From NCBI RefSeq assembly GCF_002174305.1, contig NZ_MIJB01000018.1:1-64000 (forward strand): a stretch of 64,000 nucleotides of DNA, written 5' to 3'. Position numbers and translations under genes: made by a program. Below the pieces are notes generated by a model. The model saw only the letters and a program-made list of their open reading frames with translations, had not been told where the DNA came from and searched no databases. This document shows positions 33,201 to 42,074 of this stretch, piece by piece. The DNA comes from Aeromicrobium sp. PE09-221 (GTDB lineage Bacteria > Actinomycetota > Actinomycetes > Propionibacteriales > Nocardioidaceae). Positions within the stretch are counted from its first letter, which is position 1, and each line of letters opens with the position of its first letter.

Positions 33201-34382
33201 ATGACGACGAGCGGCCAGGCCGAAGGCCTTCGCGAGGACGATTACCAGGTACTGCGTGAGCAGATCTTCGAGGCGATCTGGACCGATCTCGATCCGTTGG
33301 AACAGCAGATCGAGGACGAGGAGCGCATCCCCAACGAGACGGTGCTGCCGATCCTCAGTCGTATCGGCGCCTTCGGCCTGCTGGTGCCCCGCGAGTACGG
33401 CGGCAGTGGACTGTCGATGCGCCAGTACCTGCCGATCCTCGCGGAGTTCGCCAAGATCCAAGGCGGGATCCGTGTGATCGTGCACGTGCACAACTCCTTC
33501 GCTCATGCGCTCTCGGAGATCGGCAACGCGGAGCAGCGCGCGGCGGTATTGCCGGGTGCCGCGACCGGAGAGAAGTCGGTCGCCTTCGCGCTCACCGAGC
33601 CGGACCACGGTACCGGCGCCGACCTCGGCTCCCACGCTGAGCGTGACGGTGACGAGTACGTGATCCGCGGTGAGAAGTGGCTCATCACCAACTCCGATAT
33701 CGCCTCGCACTTCATCGTCTTCGCCAAGACCGCCCAGAAGGAAGTCTCCGCCTTCCTCGTTCCTCGTGAGACCAGTGGCCTGTCGATCGAGCGCCTTCCC
33801 GAGACCATGGGATGCAAGGGCGGTGAGCACGGACGGATCACCCTGGACGGCGTGCGGGTGCCGGCTTCCGCGATGATCGGCGCGGAGGGCCAGGGCGGGG
33901 CTCACTTGGAACGCGCGCTGGAGATCAGCCGGGTCTTCATCGCCGCCAGCTCTCTGGGCACCTCCGAGCGTGCTCTGGAGCTCTCCTTGAAGCACGCCCG
34001 GGAACGGGTCACGTTCGGCAAGCCGATTGGTGCGCGACAGGCGGTGCAGCGCTACCTCGCCGAGATGGCCACCGATGTCTACGCACTGCGCAACCTCCTC
34101 GCCGATGCCGCCGACAAATGGGACGGCGGACGCCGCATCCCGGCGGAGGCCAGCATGATCAAGCTGTTCGGCCTCGAGGCGGTAGGTCGAGTCACCGATC
34201 GTGCGCTCCTGGTGCACGGCGGTATCGGCTACACCCGTGCCCTGCCGATCGAGCGGTTGTACCGGGACGCGCGACTGAACTGGCTCGAGGAGGGCACCCC
34301 CACCATCCAGTACGCGGTGGCCGCACGCGAGTTGCTGGACGGTTACACCTTCGACGACTCCTTCGGCGGGGAGACCCGCTGA
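33201..34382 (+). CDS. Acyl-CoA dehydrogenase
   Basis: A roughly 393-residue FAD flavoprotein introducing the alpha-beta double bond in acyl-CoA. VAFALTEPDHGTGADLGSHA and EKWLITNSDIASHFIVFAKT are the family motifs, and the catalytic glutamate is in the C-terminal WLEEGTPTIQYAVAARELL. ATG at 33195 or 33201 are both possible, following GAGG. The TGATG overlap couples it to the thiolase. The sequence resembles short/branched-chain and glutaryl-type enzymes; the chain specificity is not determined. Confidence 0.9.
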   Translation: MTTSGQAEGLREDDYQVLREQIFEAIWTDLDPLEQQIEDEERIPNETVLPILSRIGAFGLLVPREYGGSGLSMRQYLPILAEFAKIQGGIRVIVHVHNSFAHALSEIGNAEQRAAVLPGAATGEKSVAFALTEPDHGTGADLGSHAERDGDEYVIRGEKWLITNSDIASHFIVFAKTAQKEVSAFLVPRETSGLSIERLPETMGCKGGEHGRITLDGVRVPASAMIGAEGQGGAHLERALEISRVFIAASSLGTSERALELSLKHARERVTFGKPIGARQAVQRYLAEMATDVYALRNLLADAADKWDGGRRIPAEASMIKLFGLEAVGRVTDRALLVHGGIGYTRALPIERLYRDARLNWLEEGTPTIQYAVAARELLDGYTFDDSFGGETR

Positions 34383-35575
34383 TGCCGTCGCAGGATGATG
34401 CGATCGTCTTGATCGATGGGGCCCGTACGCCGTTCGGCCGTTTCGGCGGCGCGCTGTCGAGCCTGAGTGCCCAGCAGCTCGGTGCGCGGGCCATCGCGGG
34501 TGCCTTGGGTCGCGCGGCGATCGATCCGGCCCGCGTCGACCAGGTGATCGTAGGTCAGGTACTGACCGCCGGGGGTGGTCAGCTCACGGCGCGGGTGGCC
34601 GCCACGGAGGCCGGTATTCCGATGGGCACGCCTGCCCTCAATATCAATCGCATGTGCCTGTCCGGGGTGGACGCGATCATGCTCGCGCAGCAGACCATCG
34701 CCACCGGCCAGGCCGATGTGATCGTTGCGGCGGGCCAGGAATCGATGAGCAACGCTCCGCATCTCCTTCCCGGCAGCCGCCGTGGGTTCCGCTACGGTAC
34801 CGCGCCGCTGATCGACCATCTCGAGTTCGACGGACTGCAGGATGCCTTCACCGAACAGTCGATGGGCGCACTGACCGAGTCGCGCAACGCCGAGTACGGT
34901 GTCTTGCGGGAACAGCAGGATGCCTACGCCGTCGAGTCACACCGGCGAGCGGCACAGGCCGCGGCGGCGGGACTGTTCGACGGGGAGATCGTGCCGGTTA
35001 CCATCAGCGGTCGTGGCGGCGACCAGGTGGTGGATGCCGACGAGGGCATCCGCGCCGATGTCACGGCTGAGGGTCTGGCCGGGCTGCGCCCGGCGTTCGC
35101 GCCGGACGGCTCGTTGACCGCCGGCAACTCCTCGCCGATCTCCGACGGCGCGGCCGCGGTGGTCGTCGCGCGGCGCAGCGTCGCTGAGAAGCTCGGTGTC
35201 CCCTGGCTCGCGGAACTGGGGGCCGGTGCGGTGGTCGCCGGGCCCGACTCGGGCCTGCACGAGCAGCCGGCGAATGCCATCGCGAAGGCCTGTTCACGGG
35301 AGAACCTCGCTGTCGGCGATGTGGATCTCGTGGAGATCAACGAGGCATTCGCGGCTGTCGTGCTGGCATCCCGGGATCGTCTGGGACTGGATCAGGATCA
35401 GCTCAATGTCAACGGCGGAGCCATCGCGCTAGGTCACCCGATCGGCACATCCGGTGCCCGGATCAGCCTGCATCTGGCCCGTGAGCTGGGCCGCCGCGGC
35501 GCTTCGCGTGGTGTGGTGGCGCTATGCGGCGGAGGCGGCCAGGGGCAGGCGCTCGTGCTGCGTGCCGCCAGTTGA
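34382..35575 (+). CDS. Acetyl-CoA acyltransferase (thiolase)
   Basis: A 397-residue thiolase that cleaves 3-ketoacyl-CoA in the last beta-oxidation step. The acyl-enzyme cysteine is C92 in NRMCLSGVDAIM. The catalytic residues NEAFAAVVLAS, GHPIGTSGARI and the proton-transfer cysteine in VALCGGGGQGQA are all present. The start overlaps the acyl-CoA dehydrogenase stop. An upstream in-frame extension would lie inside the dehydrogenase gene and is not credible. Confidence 0.95.
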   Translation: MPSQDDAIVLIDGARTPFGRFGGALSSLSAQQLGARAIAGALGRAAIDPARVDQVIVGQVLTAGGGQLTARVAATEAGIPMGTPALNINRMCLSGVDAIMLAQQTIATGQADVIVAAGQESMSNAPHLLPGSRRGFRYGTAPLIDHLEFDGLQDAFTEQSMGALTESRNAEYGVLREQQDAYAVESHRRAAQAAAAGLFDGEIVPVTISGRGGDQVVDADEGIRADVTAEGLAGLRPAFAPDGSLTAGNSSPISDGAAAVVVARRSVAEKLGVPWLAELGAGAVVAGPDSGLHEQPANAIAKACSRENLAVGDVDLVEINEAFAAVVLASRDRLGLDQDQLNVNGGAIALGHPIGTSGARISLHLARELGRRGASRGVVALCGGGGQGQALVLRAAS

Positions 35576-35629
35576 GCCCGGGTGTGCGACCCCCGGGTCG
35601 AGACACGAACGTCAACAGCAGGAACACGG

Positions 35630-36404
35630 ATGTCCATCGGTCTCTCCGATGCCAGTGCGATCGTCACGGGCGGGGCTTCCGGCCTCGGCCTGGCCGCGGT
35701 GCGGGTACTGCTGGAAGCGGGCGCGCAGGTGGTGGTCGTCGACTTGCCCGATGAAGCCTCGAGCGGCAGGGCCGACACGGTGGTAGCGCTGGGCGCGCGG
35801 GCTCGCTTCGCCCCGGCGACGTGAGCGATCCGGTGACCGCCGCGGCCGCGGTGGACCAGGCGACGGTGCTGGCACCGCTGCGGGCGGTGGTGAGCTGTGC
35901 CGGAGTGGCCACGCCCGGCAAGCTGGTAGGCCGTGTAGAGCCGCTGTGTTGTGAGACCGTGATGCGGGTCCTGGCGATCAATGTCGGTGGCACGGTCAAT
36001 GTGATGTCCCATGCCGCCGCGGTGATGCGAACCAATGAAGCGCGGGGGAGGACCGCGGTGTGCTGATCAACACCGCCTCGATCGTGGCCTTCGGCGGACA
36101 GGTGGGACAGATCGCCTATGCCGCGTCCAAGGGCGGGGTGACCGCGTTGACTCTGCCCGCTGCGCGCGAGCTCGCGTCCTCGCAGATCCGCGTTGTCACG
36201 ATCGCTCCTGGCCTATTCGAGACGCCGATGATGAGCGGTCTGCCCGAGGAGGCGCGTTCGGCGCTCACCGCGAAGACCCCGCACCCGGCGCGCCTCGGTC
36301 GAGCCGAGGATTACGCGCTGCTGGTCCGCCATATCGCGGAGAATCCGATGCTCAACGGTGAGGTCATCCGTCTCGACGGTGCGGTGCGGCTGGAACCGAA
36401 GTAG
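35630..36404 (+). pseudogene. 3-hydroxyacyl-CoA dehydrogenase-type SDR, two frameshifts
   Basis: Three consecutive fragments together make one short-chain dehydrogenase: SIGLSDASAIVTGGASGLGL (cofactor motif), then VVSCAGVATPGKLVGRVEPL with VLAINVGGTVNVMSHAAAVM, then [20 protein letters not shown] (YxxxK site, YAASKGG). The breaks near 35820 and 36050 are each repaired by adding one base (ADVSDP and [12 protein letters not shown] restored). The second lies in a run of five Gs. The family (HSD10-like) oxidises 2-methyl-3-hydroxyacyl-CoA. It is either inactivated or a base-calling error. Confidence 0.8.
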
Positions 36405-36456
36405 CGGCCGAGGACGGCCCCGTCCACGCGATGAGTGCGAGCGGAGGTCGTCCTCG

Positions 36457-37635
36457 TCAGCCGATGACGCCCGAGGATCGCAACGCATCGATCTGGGAGT
36501 CCGTCCGGCCGATCCATCGCAACACCTCGTCGGTGTGCTCGCCGATGTGCGGCACCGACCGCGCGCCCTGGGCCTGGCTGCGGGAGAACCGCGGTGCCGC
36601 TCCTGGCTGCAGAACGCCCTCATGCTCCTGAAGGTAGCCGCGTGCGTGGTTGTGTGGATGGTCCCGTGCCTCCTCGATGGTGAGCACCGGCGTCACGCAG
36701 GCGTCGCGGGTCGAGAAGATCTCCAGCCACTCTTCGCGGGTGCGACCGAGGAAGGCACGTTCCACCTCTCCTCGCAGTCGCTGCCACTGGGCGGGGGAGA
36801 GCCGGTCGATCCCGGGCGGGTCCTCCAATCCCAGCGCTTCGAGGAACTGCGCGTAGAACTGTGGTTCGATGGGCCCGGCGGCGAGATATCGTCCGTCGGC
36901 GGATTCGTAGACACCGTAGAAGTGGGCCCCGCCGTCGAGCAGGTTCTCGCCGCGCCGTCCCTCCCATCGTCCGGTGCTGCGCATCCCCAGCAGCATGGCC
37001 ATCAACGACGAAGTGCCGTCGACGATCGCCGCGTCGACGACCTGACCGTGCCCGGATCGGGCGGCCTCCCAGACAGCGCTGATCAGACCGAGCGCCAGAT
37101 AGGCACCACCGCCGCCGAAGTCGCCCAGCAGGTTGAGCGGAGCGACGGGAGGCCCGCCGCGTTCGCCGATCGCGTCGAGGGCGCCGGTCATCGCGATGTA
37201 ATTGATGTCGTGTCCGGCGAGCGAGGAGAGGGGGCCGTCCTGGCCCCATCCGGTCATCCGCCCGTAGACGATCCGCAGGTTGCGCGCCGCGCAGTCATGA
37301 GGTCCCACGCCCAGCCGTTCGGCGACCCCCGGACGGAACCCCTCGAAGACGATGTCGCAGCGGGCGGCGATGTCCAAGGCGATCTCGCGGCCGGAGTCGC
37401 TTTTCAGATCCAGTGTCAATGAGCGGCGCCCGCGGTTGAGCACTTCCTCGCGCTGCTCGGTGCCGGCGTCTGCGGGACGCTCGACGCGAATCACCTCGAC
37501 GCCCAGGTCGGCGAGCAGCATGCCACAGAAGGGCCCCGGGCCGATCCCACCTAGCTCGAGGGCCCGTAGGCCGTTGAGGGGGCCTGGAGGAGGTGTGGCG
37601 TGGTCGGTCCCTGCAGTGCTCATCGCGGTTCCCAT
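36457..37635 (-). CDS. mcr: Alpha-methylacyl-CoA racemase
   Basis: A 392-residue class III CoA-transferase-fold enzyme that inverts the configuration of 2-methylacyl-CoA thioesters. The racemase residues fit exactly: H142 in GHDINYIAMTG, D172 in LLGDFGGGGAYLA and E257 in GPIEPQFY, each offset by 16 from the mycobacterial enzyme (H126, D156, E241). This distinguishes it from formyl- or crotonobetainyl-CoA transferases. It is divergent from an SDR gene across a shared operator. The start may instead be the ATG at codon 5. Confidence 0.9.
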   Translation of the reverse strand: MGTAMSTAGTDHATPPPGPLNGLRALELGGIGPGPFCGMLLADLGVEVIRVERPADAGTEQREEVLNRGRRSLTLDLKSDSGREIALDIAARCDIVFEGFRPGVAERLGVGPHDCAARNLRIVYGRMTGWGQDGPLSSLAGHDINYIAMTGALDAIGERGGPPVAPLNLLGDFGGGGAYLALGLISAVWEAARSGHGQVVDAAIVDGTSSLMAMLLGMRSTGRWEGRRGENLLDGGAHFYGVYESADGRYLAAGPIEPQFYAQFLEALGLEDPPGIDRLSPAQWQRLRGEVERAFLGRTREEWLEIFSTRDACVTPVLTIEEARDHPHNHARGYLQEHEGVLQPGAAPRFSRSQAQGARSVPHIGEHTDEVLRWIGRTDSQIDALRSSGVIG

Positions 37636-37656
37636 CGCAGTCGCATATCGTAAAAA

Positions 37657-37672
37657 TGTACCGATCGATACA
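37657..37672. promoter_or_regulatory. TetR-type operator between racemase and SDR genes
   Basis: TGTACCGATCGATACA is symmetric at 14 of 16 positions and contains GATCGGTA on the minus strand. It lies 21 nt upstream of the racemase start and 8 nt before the SDR start, so occupancy would block both. Confidence 0.65.
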
Positions 37673-37680
37673 CTACCTTC

Positions 37681-38436
37681 ATGAACCCATCATCGTCAGC
37701 ACATCCCGGTGGCGAACACCGAACGGTCCTGGTCACGGGCGGCTCCCGTGGTATCGGAGCGCAGATCGTCCGCCGCCTGGCCGAGCGGGGCGTTCAGGTC
37801 GGCGCCAGCTTCAACTCCAGTCCCCAGCAGGCCGAGGAGCTCGCGGTGGAACTGGGCGATCGCGTCGCTCCGGTCCACTACCGTCTCGGTTCGGAGTCGT
37901 CCGCGCGGGATGCGGTCTCCGCGATGACATCGACCTTCGGGGGGCTCGACGCGGTGATCGTGAACGCCGGGTTCTGGAAGGGCGGGTTGATCGAGCGGGT
38001 CTCCCACGAGGAATGGTGGAGCGTCATCGACGCCAATGTGAGCTCGCTGTCGTATATGGCACGTGCCGTCCTGCCGTCCTTGCGGCAAGCGAAGGATCCC
38101 AGCATCGTTCTGGTGGCCTCCGTCGTGGGGTTGATCGGTCACGCCGGGGACACGGCCTATGGAGCGGCAAAGGCGGCCATGGTCGGCTTCGCGCGTTCCC
38201 TGGCGAAGGAGGTCGGGCGCGACGGCATCCGCGTCAACGTCCTGGCACCGGGCTTCGTCGACACCGATATGACATCGGCCGTGCCCGACACGGCTCGTGA
38301 GCGGATCTACGACGAGACGGTCCTGCGGCGCTTCGGCACGGCCGACGAGATCGCCAAGGCCGCGGTGTTCCTCTCCGAGGACGCCACCTACTGCACCGGC
38401 AGTGTCCTGTCGGTGGACGGCGGTTGGTCACTCTGA
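37681..38436 (+). CDS. Short-chain dehydrogenase/reductase (FabG-like)
   Basis: A 251-residue classical SDR. The cofactor motif is TVLVTGGSRGIGAQIVRRLA. IVNAGFWKGG stands in place of NNAG. The catalytic serine is in LVASVVGLIGH, and Y with K are in TAYGAAKAAM. The C-terminal block is CTGSVLSVDGGWSL. It could act as a 3-hydroxyacyl-CoA dehydrogenase in place of the broken SDR upstream. It begins 8 nt after the shared operator and probably forms an operon with the enoyl-CoA hydratase 36 nt downstream. Confidence 0.92.
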   Translation: MNPSSSAHPGGEHRTVLVTGGSRGIGAQIVRRLAERGVQVGASFNSSPQQAEELAVELGDRVAPVHYRLGSESSARDAVSAMTSTFGGLDAVIVNAGFWKGGLIERVSHEEWWSVIDANVSSLSYMARAVLPSLRQAKDPSIVLVASVVGLIGHAGDTAYGAAKAAMVGFARSLAKEVGRDGIRVNVLAPGFVDTDMTSAVPDTARERIYDETVLRRFGTADEIAKAAVFLSEDATYCTGSVLSVDGGWSL

Positions 38437-38472
38437 CCGGTTGCCGAGACTTCAGCGACGAGAGGGCATGAC

Positions 38473-39267
38473 ATGACGACATCGGTGTACGAGGGTGACT
38501 ATGCGACCATCACGGTCTCCGTGGAGGACCGGATCGGGAGGATCGGACTGGATCGGTCGAAGGCGCTCAACGTCCTCAACAGCCAGGTCATGGAGGAACT
38601 CGTCTCGGTCGCCGAGCGGATGGACACCGATCCTGCGGTGGGCGTGATCCTCCTCCGGGGCTCGCCGAATGTCTTCGCCGCGGGTGGCGATATCGCGGAG
38701 ATGTCCGGGAAGGAGTTCGCGGCGATGTACGCCCAGGATTGGTTCTCCCGCTGGCAGCTGCTCGGGCGGCTGCGAACTCCTATCGTCGCGGCGGTGGCGG
38801 GTTACGCCCTCGGGGGCGGTTGCGAACTGGCGATGATGGCCGATGTGATCGTGGCGGCCGAGAGTGCGCGCTTCGGGCAGCCGGAGATTGCTCTGGGGGT
38901 CATTCCTGGCATGGGTGGCACGCAACGGCTGGTGCGCGCCGTGGGCAAGGCCAAGGCCATGGACATGATCCTCACCGGTCGCCAGATCGACGCGGATGAG
39001 GCCGAGCGCATCGGGCTGGTCTCTCGGGTGGTCGCCGATGACGAGCTCGATGAGGCGGCCCGCGCGGTGGCCGCGGCCATCGCCGGTGCGTCGAAACCTG
39101 CCGCGCAGATGGCCAAGGAGGCCGTGTCCGCAGCCTTCGAAACCGGTCTGGAACAGGGACTCGTCTTCGAGCGACGGATCTTCCACTCGCTCTTCGCGAC
39201 GGAGGATCAGCGTGAGGGAATGGCGGCCTTTGCGGAGCGGCGTTCTCCGCGGTGGCGGCATCGCTGA
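38473..39267 (+). CDS. Enoyl-CoA hydratase
   Basis: A 264-residue crotonase-family hydratase. The oxyanion-hole block is [17 protein letters not shown], followed by [20 protein letters not shown]. The two catalytic glutamates are expected in [11 protein letters not shown] and [18 protein letters not shown]. Length and motifs match short-chain enoyl-CoA hydratases (FadB/EchA-like). It adds water to the enoyl-CoA made by the dehydrogenase of this cluster. Confidence 0.93.
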   Translation: MTTSVYEGDYATITVSVEDRIGRIGLDRSKALNVLNSQVMEELVSVAERMDTDPAVGVILLRGSPNVFAAGGDIAEMSGKEFAAMYAQDWFSRWQLLGRLRTPIVAAVAGYALGGGCELAMMADVIVAAESARFGQPEIALGVIPGMGGTQRLVRAVGKAKAMDMILTGRQIDADEAERIGLVSRVVADDELDEAARAVAAAIAGASKPAAQMAKEAVSAAFETGLEQGLVFERRIFHSLFATEDQREGMAAFAERRSPRWRHR

Positions 39268-39439
39268 GGGGAATCGCGATACCGAATCGTTTGAAAAGTG
39301 CTTGATGCTGACTCAAGCCTGCGACAAAGGCTCTACAGGACAAGCATGATCCGTACCGAAAGGTCCAAAAGCCTGCGTGCGATCGGCTCATATCGTGTTC
39401 TTATGAGATGCGACGCGGCCCCCAGGGGTCTCTCACCTG

Positions 39440-39826
39440 GAGGTGGTGGGGTGAGTCGCGGACGCGGCGCGGCGGTCGGATCCGGTGAAGCGGCTCCATG
39501 TCCTGGCTGAGTCTCTCCTGTGCAATATCGCCGAGCATTGGACCGAGCGGACCGTCTTCTTCCAGTGTTCTATGCCCTCGCAGGTAGCGGCGAGACGTCG
39601 TGCTGGCGGGGCGCGAGCGCTATGAAGCGCATTGGAGGCACGCGATCGACCAGGCGATCCCCGACGGGGGTCCACTGAGTGAGCCCGGTCCTGGTCAAGG
39701 GCATCCTGGGATTGTTCAACTACGGTTATCTCCGGCCGATGACCAGTCCCTGAGCGGATCGCCGATCACCTTCTCGATGCGTTCGCGGGATCGGCGCAGA
39801 ACCCAGACTGGCGAGGGTGCTCAATG
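39440..39826 (+). pseudogene. Decayed TetR-family regulator
   Basis: This gene-free stretch still shows TetR ligand-domain pieces in three frames. They are VADAARRSDPVKRLHVLAES with NIAEHWTERTVFF, RERYEAHWRHAIDQAIPDGG, and LVKGILGLFNYGYL followed by IADHLLDAFAGSAQNPDWRG. They align with RKLMRVIADNRDEWTVYF and AVLGMHNYSYLWIDPEGDLS of the intact TetR at 30.8 kb. Several frameshifts and a stop interrupt it, and the DNA-binding half is not recognisable. The flanking 39268-39439 shows no gene. Confidence 0.7.
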
Positions 39827-40384
39827 ATGCGTGTGGACATGCAGGTCGCGCAGGAGGCACACCTCCGAGAGATGGTGGATCAGCTCGCGGTGGATATGGA
39901 GCACCAGCCGGGCCAGGGGGTCCTCGGAGAAGGGCCCTTCAGCATCGCCGCACGGATCGGAGAGCCGGTCTTCGCCGAGTGACTCCACGCCGGCGATCCA
40001 GGACGCGTACTCGCGGTCCAGCTGGTCGAGGGCGGCCTGCGCGGTGGTGGCGTACTCGAAGGAATCGTAGTCCACGGGCGGGCCGCCGAAGTGCGAGGCA
40101 TTCCGCATCGAGAGGACGCCGACGATCACGTGCCCGAGGCGCCAGGCGATCGTCGTGAACGGTGCGGGCTCGGGGGCCGGGAAGGCGAAGTCGATGGTCA
40201 GCTCGCCGGAACCGGCCTGCACTGGGGCCGTGCCCGTGCCGCGGGGGCGGACGTTCCAGCAGTCCGGCACCGGCTCCCAGAAGTACTCGTCATCGGACAA
40301 CCCCTGGAGGCGCGCGCGGAGCTGATGCGTCCAATGCCAGTCGATCTGGTCGCGGAGCAGCTCGTTCCAGGTGTACTCGCTCAT
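39821..40384 (-). CDS. DinB/mycothiol-transferase-like protein
   Basis: A 187-residue helical-bundle protein of the DinB superfamily (Actinobacteria often use these as mycothiol-dependent S-transferases). The metal-binding histidines are suggested by TIAWRLGHVIVGVLSMRN and LVLHIHRELIHHLSEVCLLR. The N-terminal LLRDQIDWHWTHQLRARLQG fits the first helix. The ATG at codon 1 (MSEYTWNEL) is preferred over a longer start. It stands alone. Confidence 0.8.
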   Translation of the reverse strand: MSEYTWNELLRDQIDWHWTHQLRARLQGLSDDEYFWEPVPDCWNVRPRGTGTAPVQAGSGELTIDFAFPAPEPAPFTTIAWRLGHVIVGVLSMRNASHFGGPPVDYDSFEYATTAQAALDQLDREYASWIAGVESLGEDRLSDPCGDAEGPFSEDPLARLVLHIHRELIHHLSEVCLLRDLHVHTHH

Positions 40385-40513
40385 GGGTCCAGCGTCCCAC
40401 CTGTGCCGGAGGACGCCAGCCGGCGAGGCGGGCGCTGTCATGCGTTTCACGTCAGGGTCTCGCGCGTGATGTCGCGGGCGCGGCGATGGCCGGGCGGTGG
40501 GTGAAGCGGGTGA

Positions 40514-40975
40514 TCAGAACTCGGCTTCACCGTGTGGGAGGAGTGCGGCGCCGATGCGCCGAGCCATGTCATCGCTCAGGGGTGGAAGGCTCCGGGCGGC
40601 GAACCACCGGGCTTCGGTGTTCTCTCCGTCGGCCGGATGCGGTTCCCCCGATCGCCATTCCAGCCGCCAGGTGAGGTCGACGTACTGGGTCTGGTCGCCG
40701 TTGTCGTAGGTGACCAGATCGGTGACGCCGACCCGTGCCAAACGGATGACCTGGGCGACGACCCCGGCTTCCTCCAGCGTCTCACGCATGGCCGCGGTCG
40801 CGGGATGCTCGCCCGGATCGACGATGCCCGTGACCGGGGTCCACGCGCCATTGTCGGCGCGCTTGACCATGAGCACCTGGTCGCCCTTGACGACCACGGC
40901 CGTCACCCCGCACAGCCACAACGGCGCGGTCCCGATCTTGTCGCGGAGCTCGAGGACGAAATCGGGGGTGGCCAT
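40514..40975 (-). CDS. NUDIX hydrolase
   Basis: A 153-residue Nudix pyrophosphohydrolase. The Nudix box is GIVDPGEHPATAAMRETLEE plus AGVV, with the expected GX5EX7REXXEEXG spacing. The substrate is unknown. The shorter start (MATPDF) avoids overlapping the PadR operator upstream and is preferred. Confidence 0.93.
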   Translation of the reverse strand: MATPDFVLELRDKIGTAPLWLCGVTAVVVKGDQVLMVKRADNGAWTPVTGIVDPGEHPATAAMRETLEEAGVVAQVIRLARVGVTDLVTYDNGDQTQYVDLTWRLEWRSGEPHPADGENTEARWFAARSLPPLSDDMARRIGAALLPHGEAEF

Positions 40976-41040
40976 ATCCCGAGCGTAGAGGGCGACGGTG
41001 ATCCGTCCTCGTCCGTGCAGCTCCGCCGCGCGAAGGGTGG

Positions 41041-41073
41041 ACCAGCAATATACCTCTGAGGTATATTGCTGGT
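41041..41073. promoter_or_regulatory. 33-bp perfect palindrome, PadR operator
   Basis: ACCAGCAATATACCTC, one central T, then GAGGTATATTGCTGGT: all 16 arm positions match. It ends one base before the padR ATG. The ATACCTCTGAGGTAT core resembles PadR-s2/Vir-type sites. Binding here would silence a leaderless padR transcript. Confidence 0.85.
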
Positions 41074-41074
41074 C

Positions 41075-41596
41075 ATGCAGTTCTTGATCCTCGGACTTCT
41101 GCTGGACGGGCCGCTCTCGCTCTACGATCTGCGCAAGCGGTTCGCGTCGGGCATCTCGCTGTTCTATGCCGCCAGCTTCGGGAGCATCCAGCGAGCCTTG
41201 GGGCATCTGGAGTCGAATGGCTGGGCGACACGGGTGGATGCGGACGACTCACGTCGTCGCAAGAAGCTCTATGTGATCGAGGAGTCGGGGCGGAGCGCCT
41301 GGCGCGAATGGATGCTCTCGCCGATCACCGGGACGGATCCGGAGCCGACGATGCTGGCGAAGGTCTACCTCCTCGGGAGGCTTCCGGACCAGGACCGCGG
41401 TGAGTGCCTGCGGCTGTTGCGTGAGCGGATCGTGGGCGATGAGGAGGCGCTCGCATCGCTCGCCACGGGGCTCGACGAGACGGAGATCCCCGGTGACCTC
41501 CGCGAGGTCTACCGATACCGGAGGGCCACCTTGGACTACGGCATCCGTGTCCACACGCTGATGACGCAGTGGCTCGATGAGCTGGAGCGACGATGA
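41075..41596 (+). CDS. PadR family transcriptional regulator
   Basis: A 173-residue PadR protein. The winged helix spans FLILGLLLDGPLSLYDLRKR and IQRALGHLESNGWATRVDAD, then RRKKLYVIEESGRSAWREWM. A C-terminal helical dimer domain follows. The ATG lies one base after the palindrome; a TTG three codons earlier is excluded because it would be inside the operator. The stop overlaps the next start (ATGA). Confidence 0.92.
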   Translation: MQFLILGLLLDGPLSLYDLRKRFASGISLFYAASFGSIQRALGHLESNGWATRVDADDSRRRKKLYVIEESGRSAWREWMLSPITGTDPEPTMLAKVYLLGRLPDQDRGECLRLLRERIVGDEEALASLATGLDETEIPGDLREVYRYRRATLDYGIRVHTLMTQWLDELERR

Positions 41597-41973
41597 CTGA
41601 GATCGCTCTCGGCGTCGCGCTCGCGGTGCTGGCCGCACTGGCCGTGCTTCAGCTGCTCGCGGCATCCGGCCTGCCGGTCGGCCGCGTCATGTGGAGCGGC
41701 GCACATCGTGTTCTGCCCCGCCGGCTCCGGCTCGCCAGCGCCACATCCGTGCTCGTCTACGCCGTCATCGCGGTCGTGCTCCTCAGCCGCGGGCGTGCCC
41801 TTCCCGGCGGCGACAGCACCGCGGTGGTCGTCCTCACCTGGGCGGCGGCCGCCTTCTTCGCGCTGAGCGTGCCGCTCAATGCGTTCTCACGCAGTCCGGC
41901 CGAACGCTGGGCGATGACGCCGACCAGCGCGTTGCTGGCCGCGTCCGCCGTTGCGCTCGCACTCGGCTCGTGA
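41593..41973 (+). CDS. Small membrane protein, probably controlled by PadR
   Basis: A 126-residue protein with four hydrophobic helices (LGVALAVLAALAVLQLL, ATSVLVYAVIAVVLL, AVVVLTWAAAAFFALSV and SALLAASAVALALGS). It is translated from an ATG that overlaps the padR stop. It is probably the target of the PadR regulator. I do not recognise a specific family. Confidence 0.8.
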   Translation: MTEIALGVALAVLAALAVLQLLAASGLPVGRVMWSGAHRVLPRRLRLASATSVLVYAVIAVVLLSRGRALPGGDSTAVVVLTWAAAAFFALSVPLNAFSRSPAERWAMTPTSALLAASAVALALGS

Positions 41974-42074
41974 ACGACCCCCGTCAGGAGGCTGCCAGGG
42001 GCCGATGTCACCGCCCTCGATCGCTTCCGCGGGTCCCGATCTGCCGGCGCATGTGTTTCACCGGTCGCCGCGTC

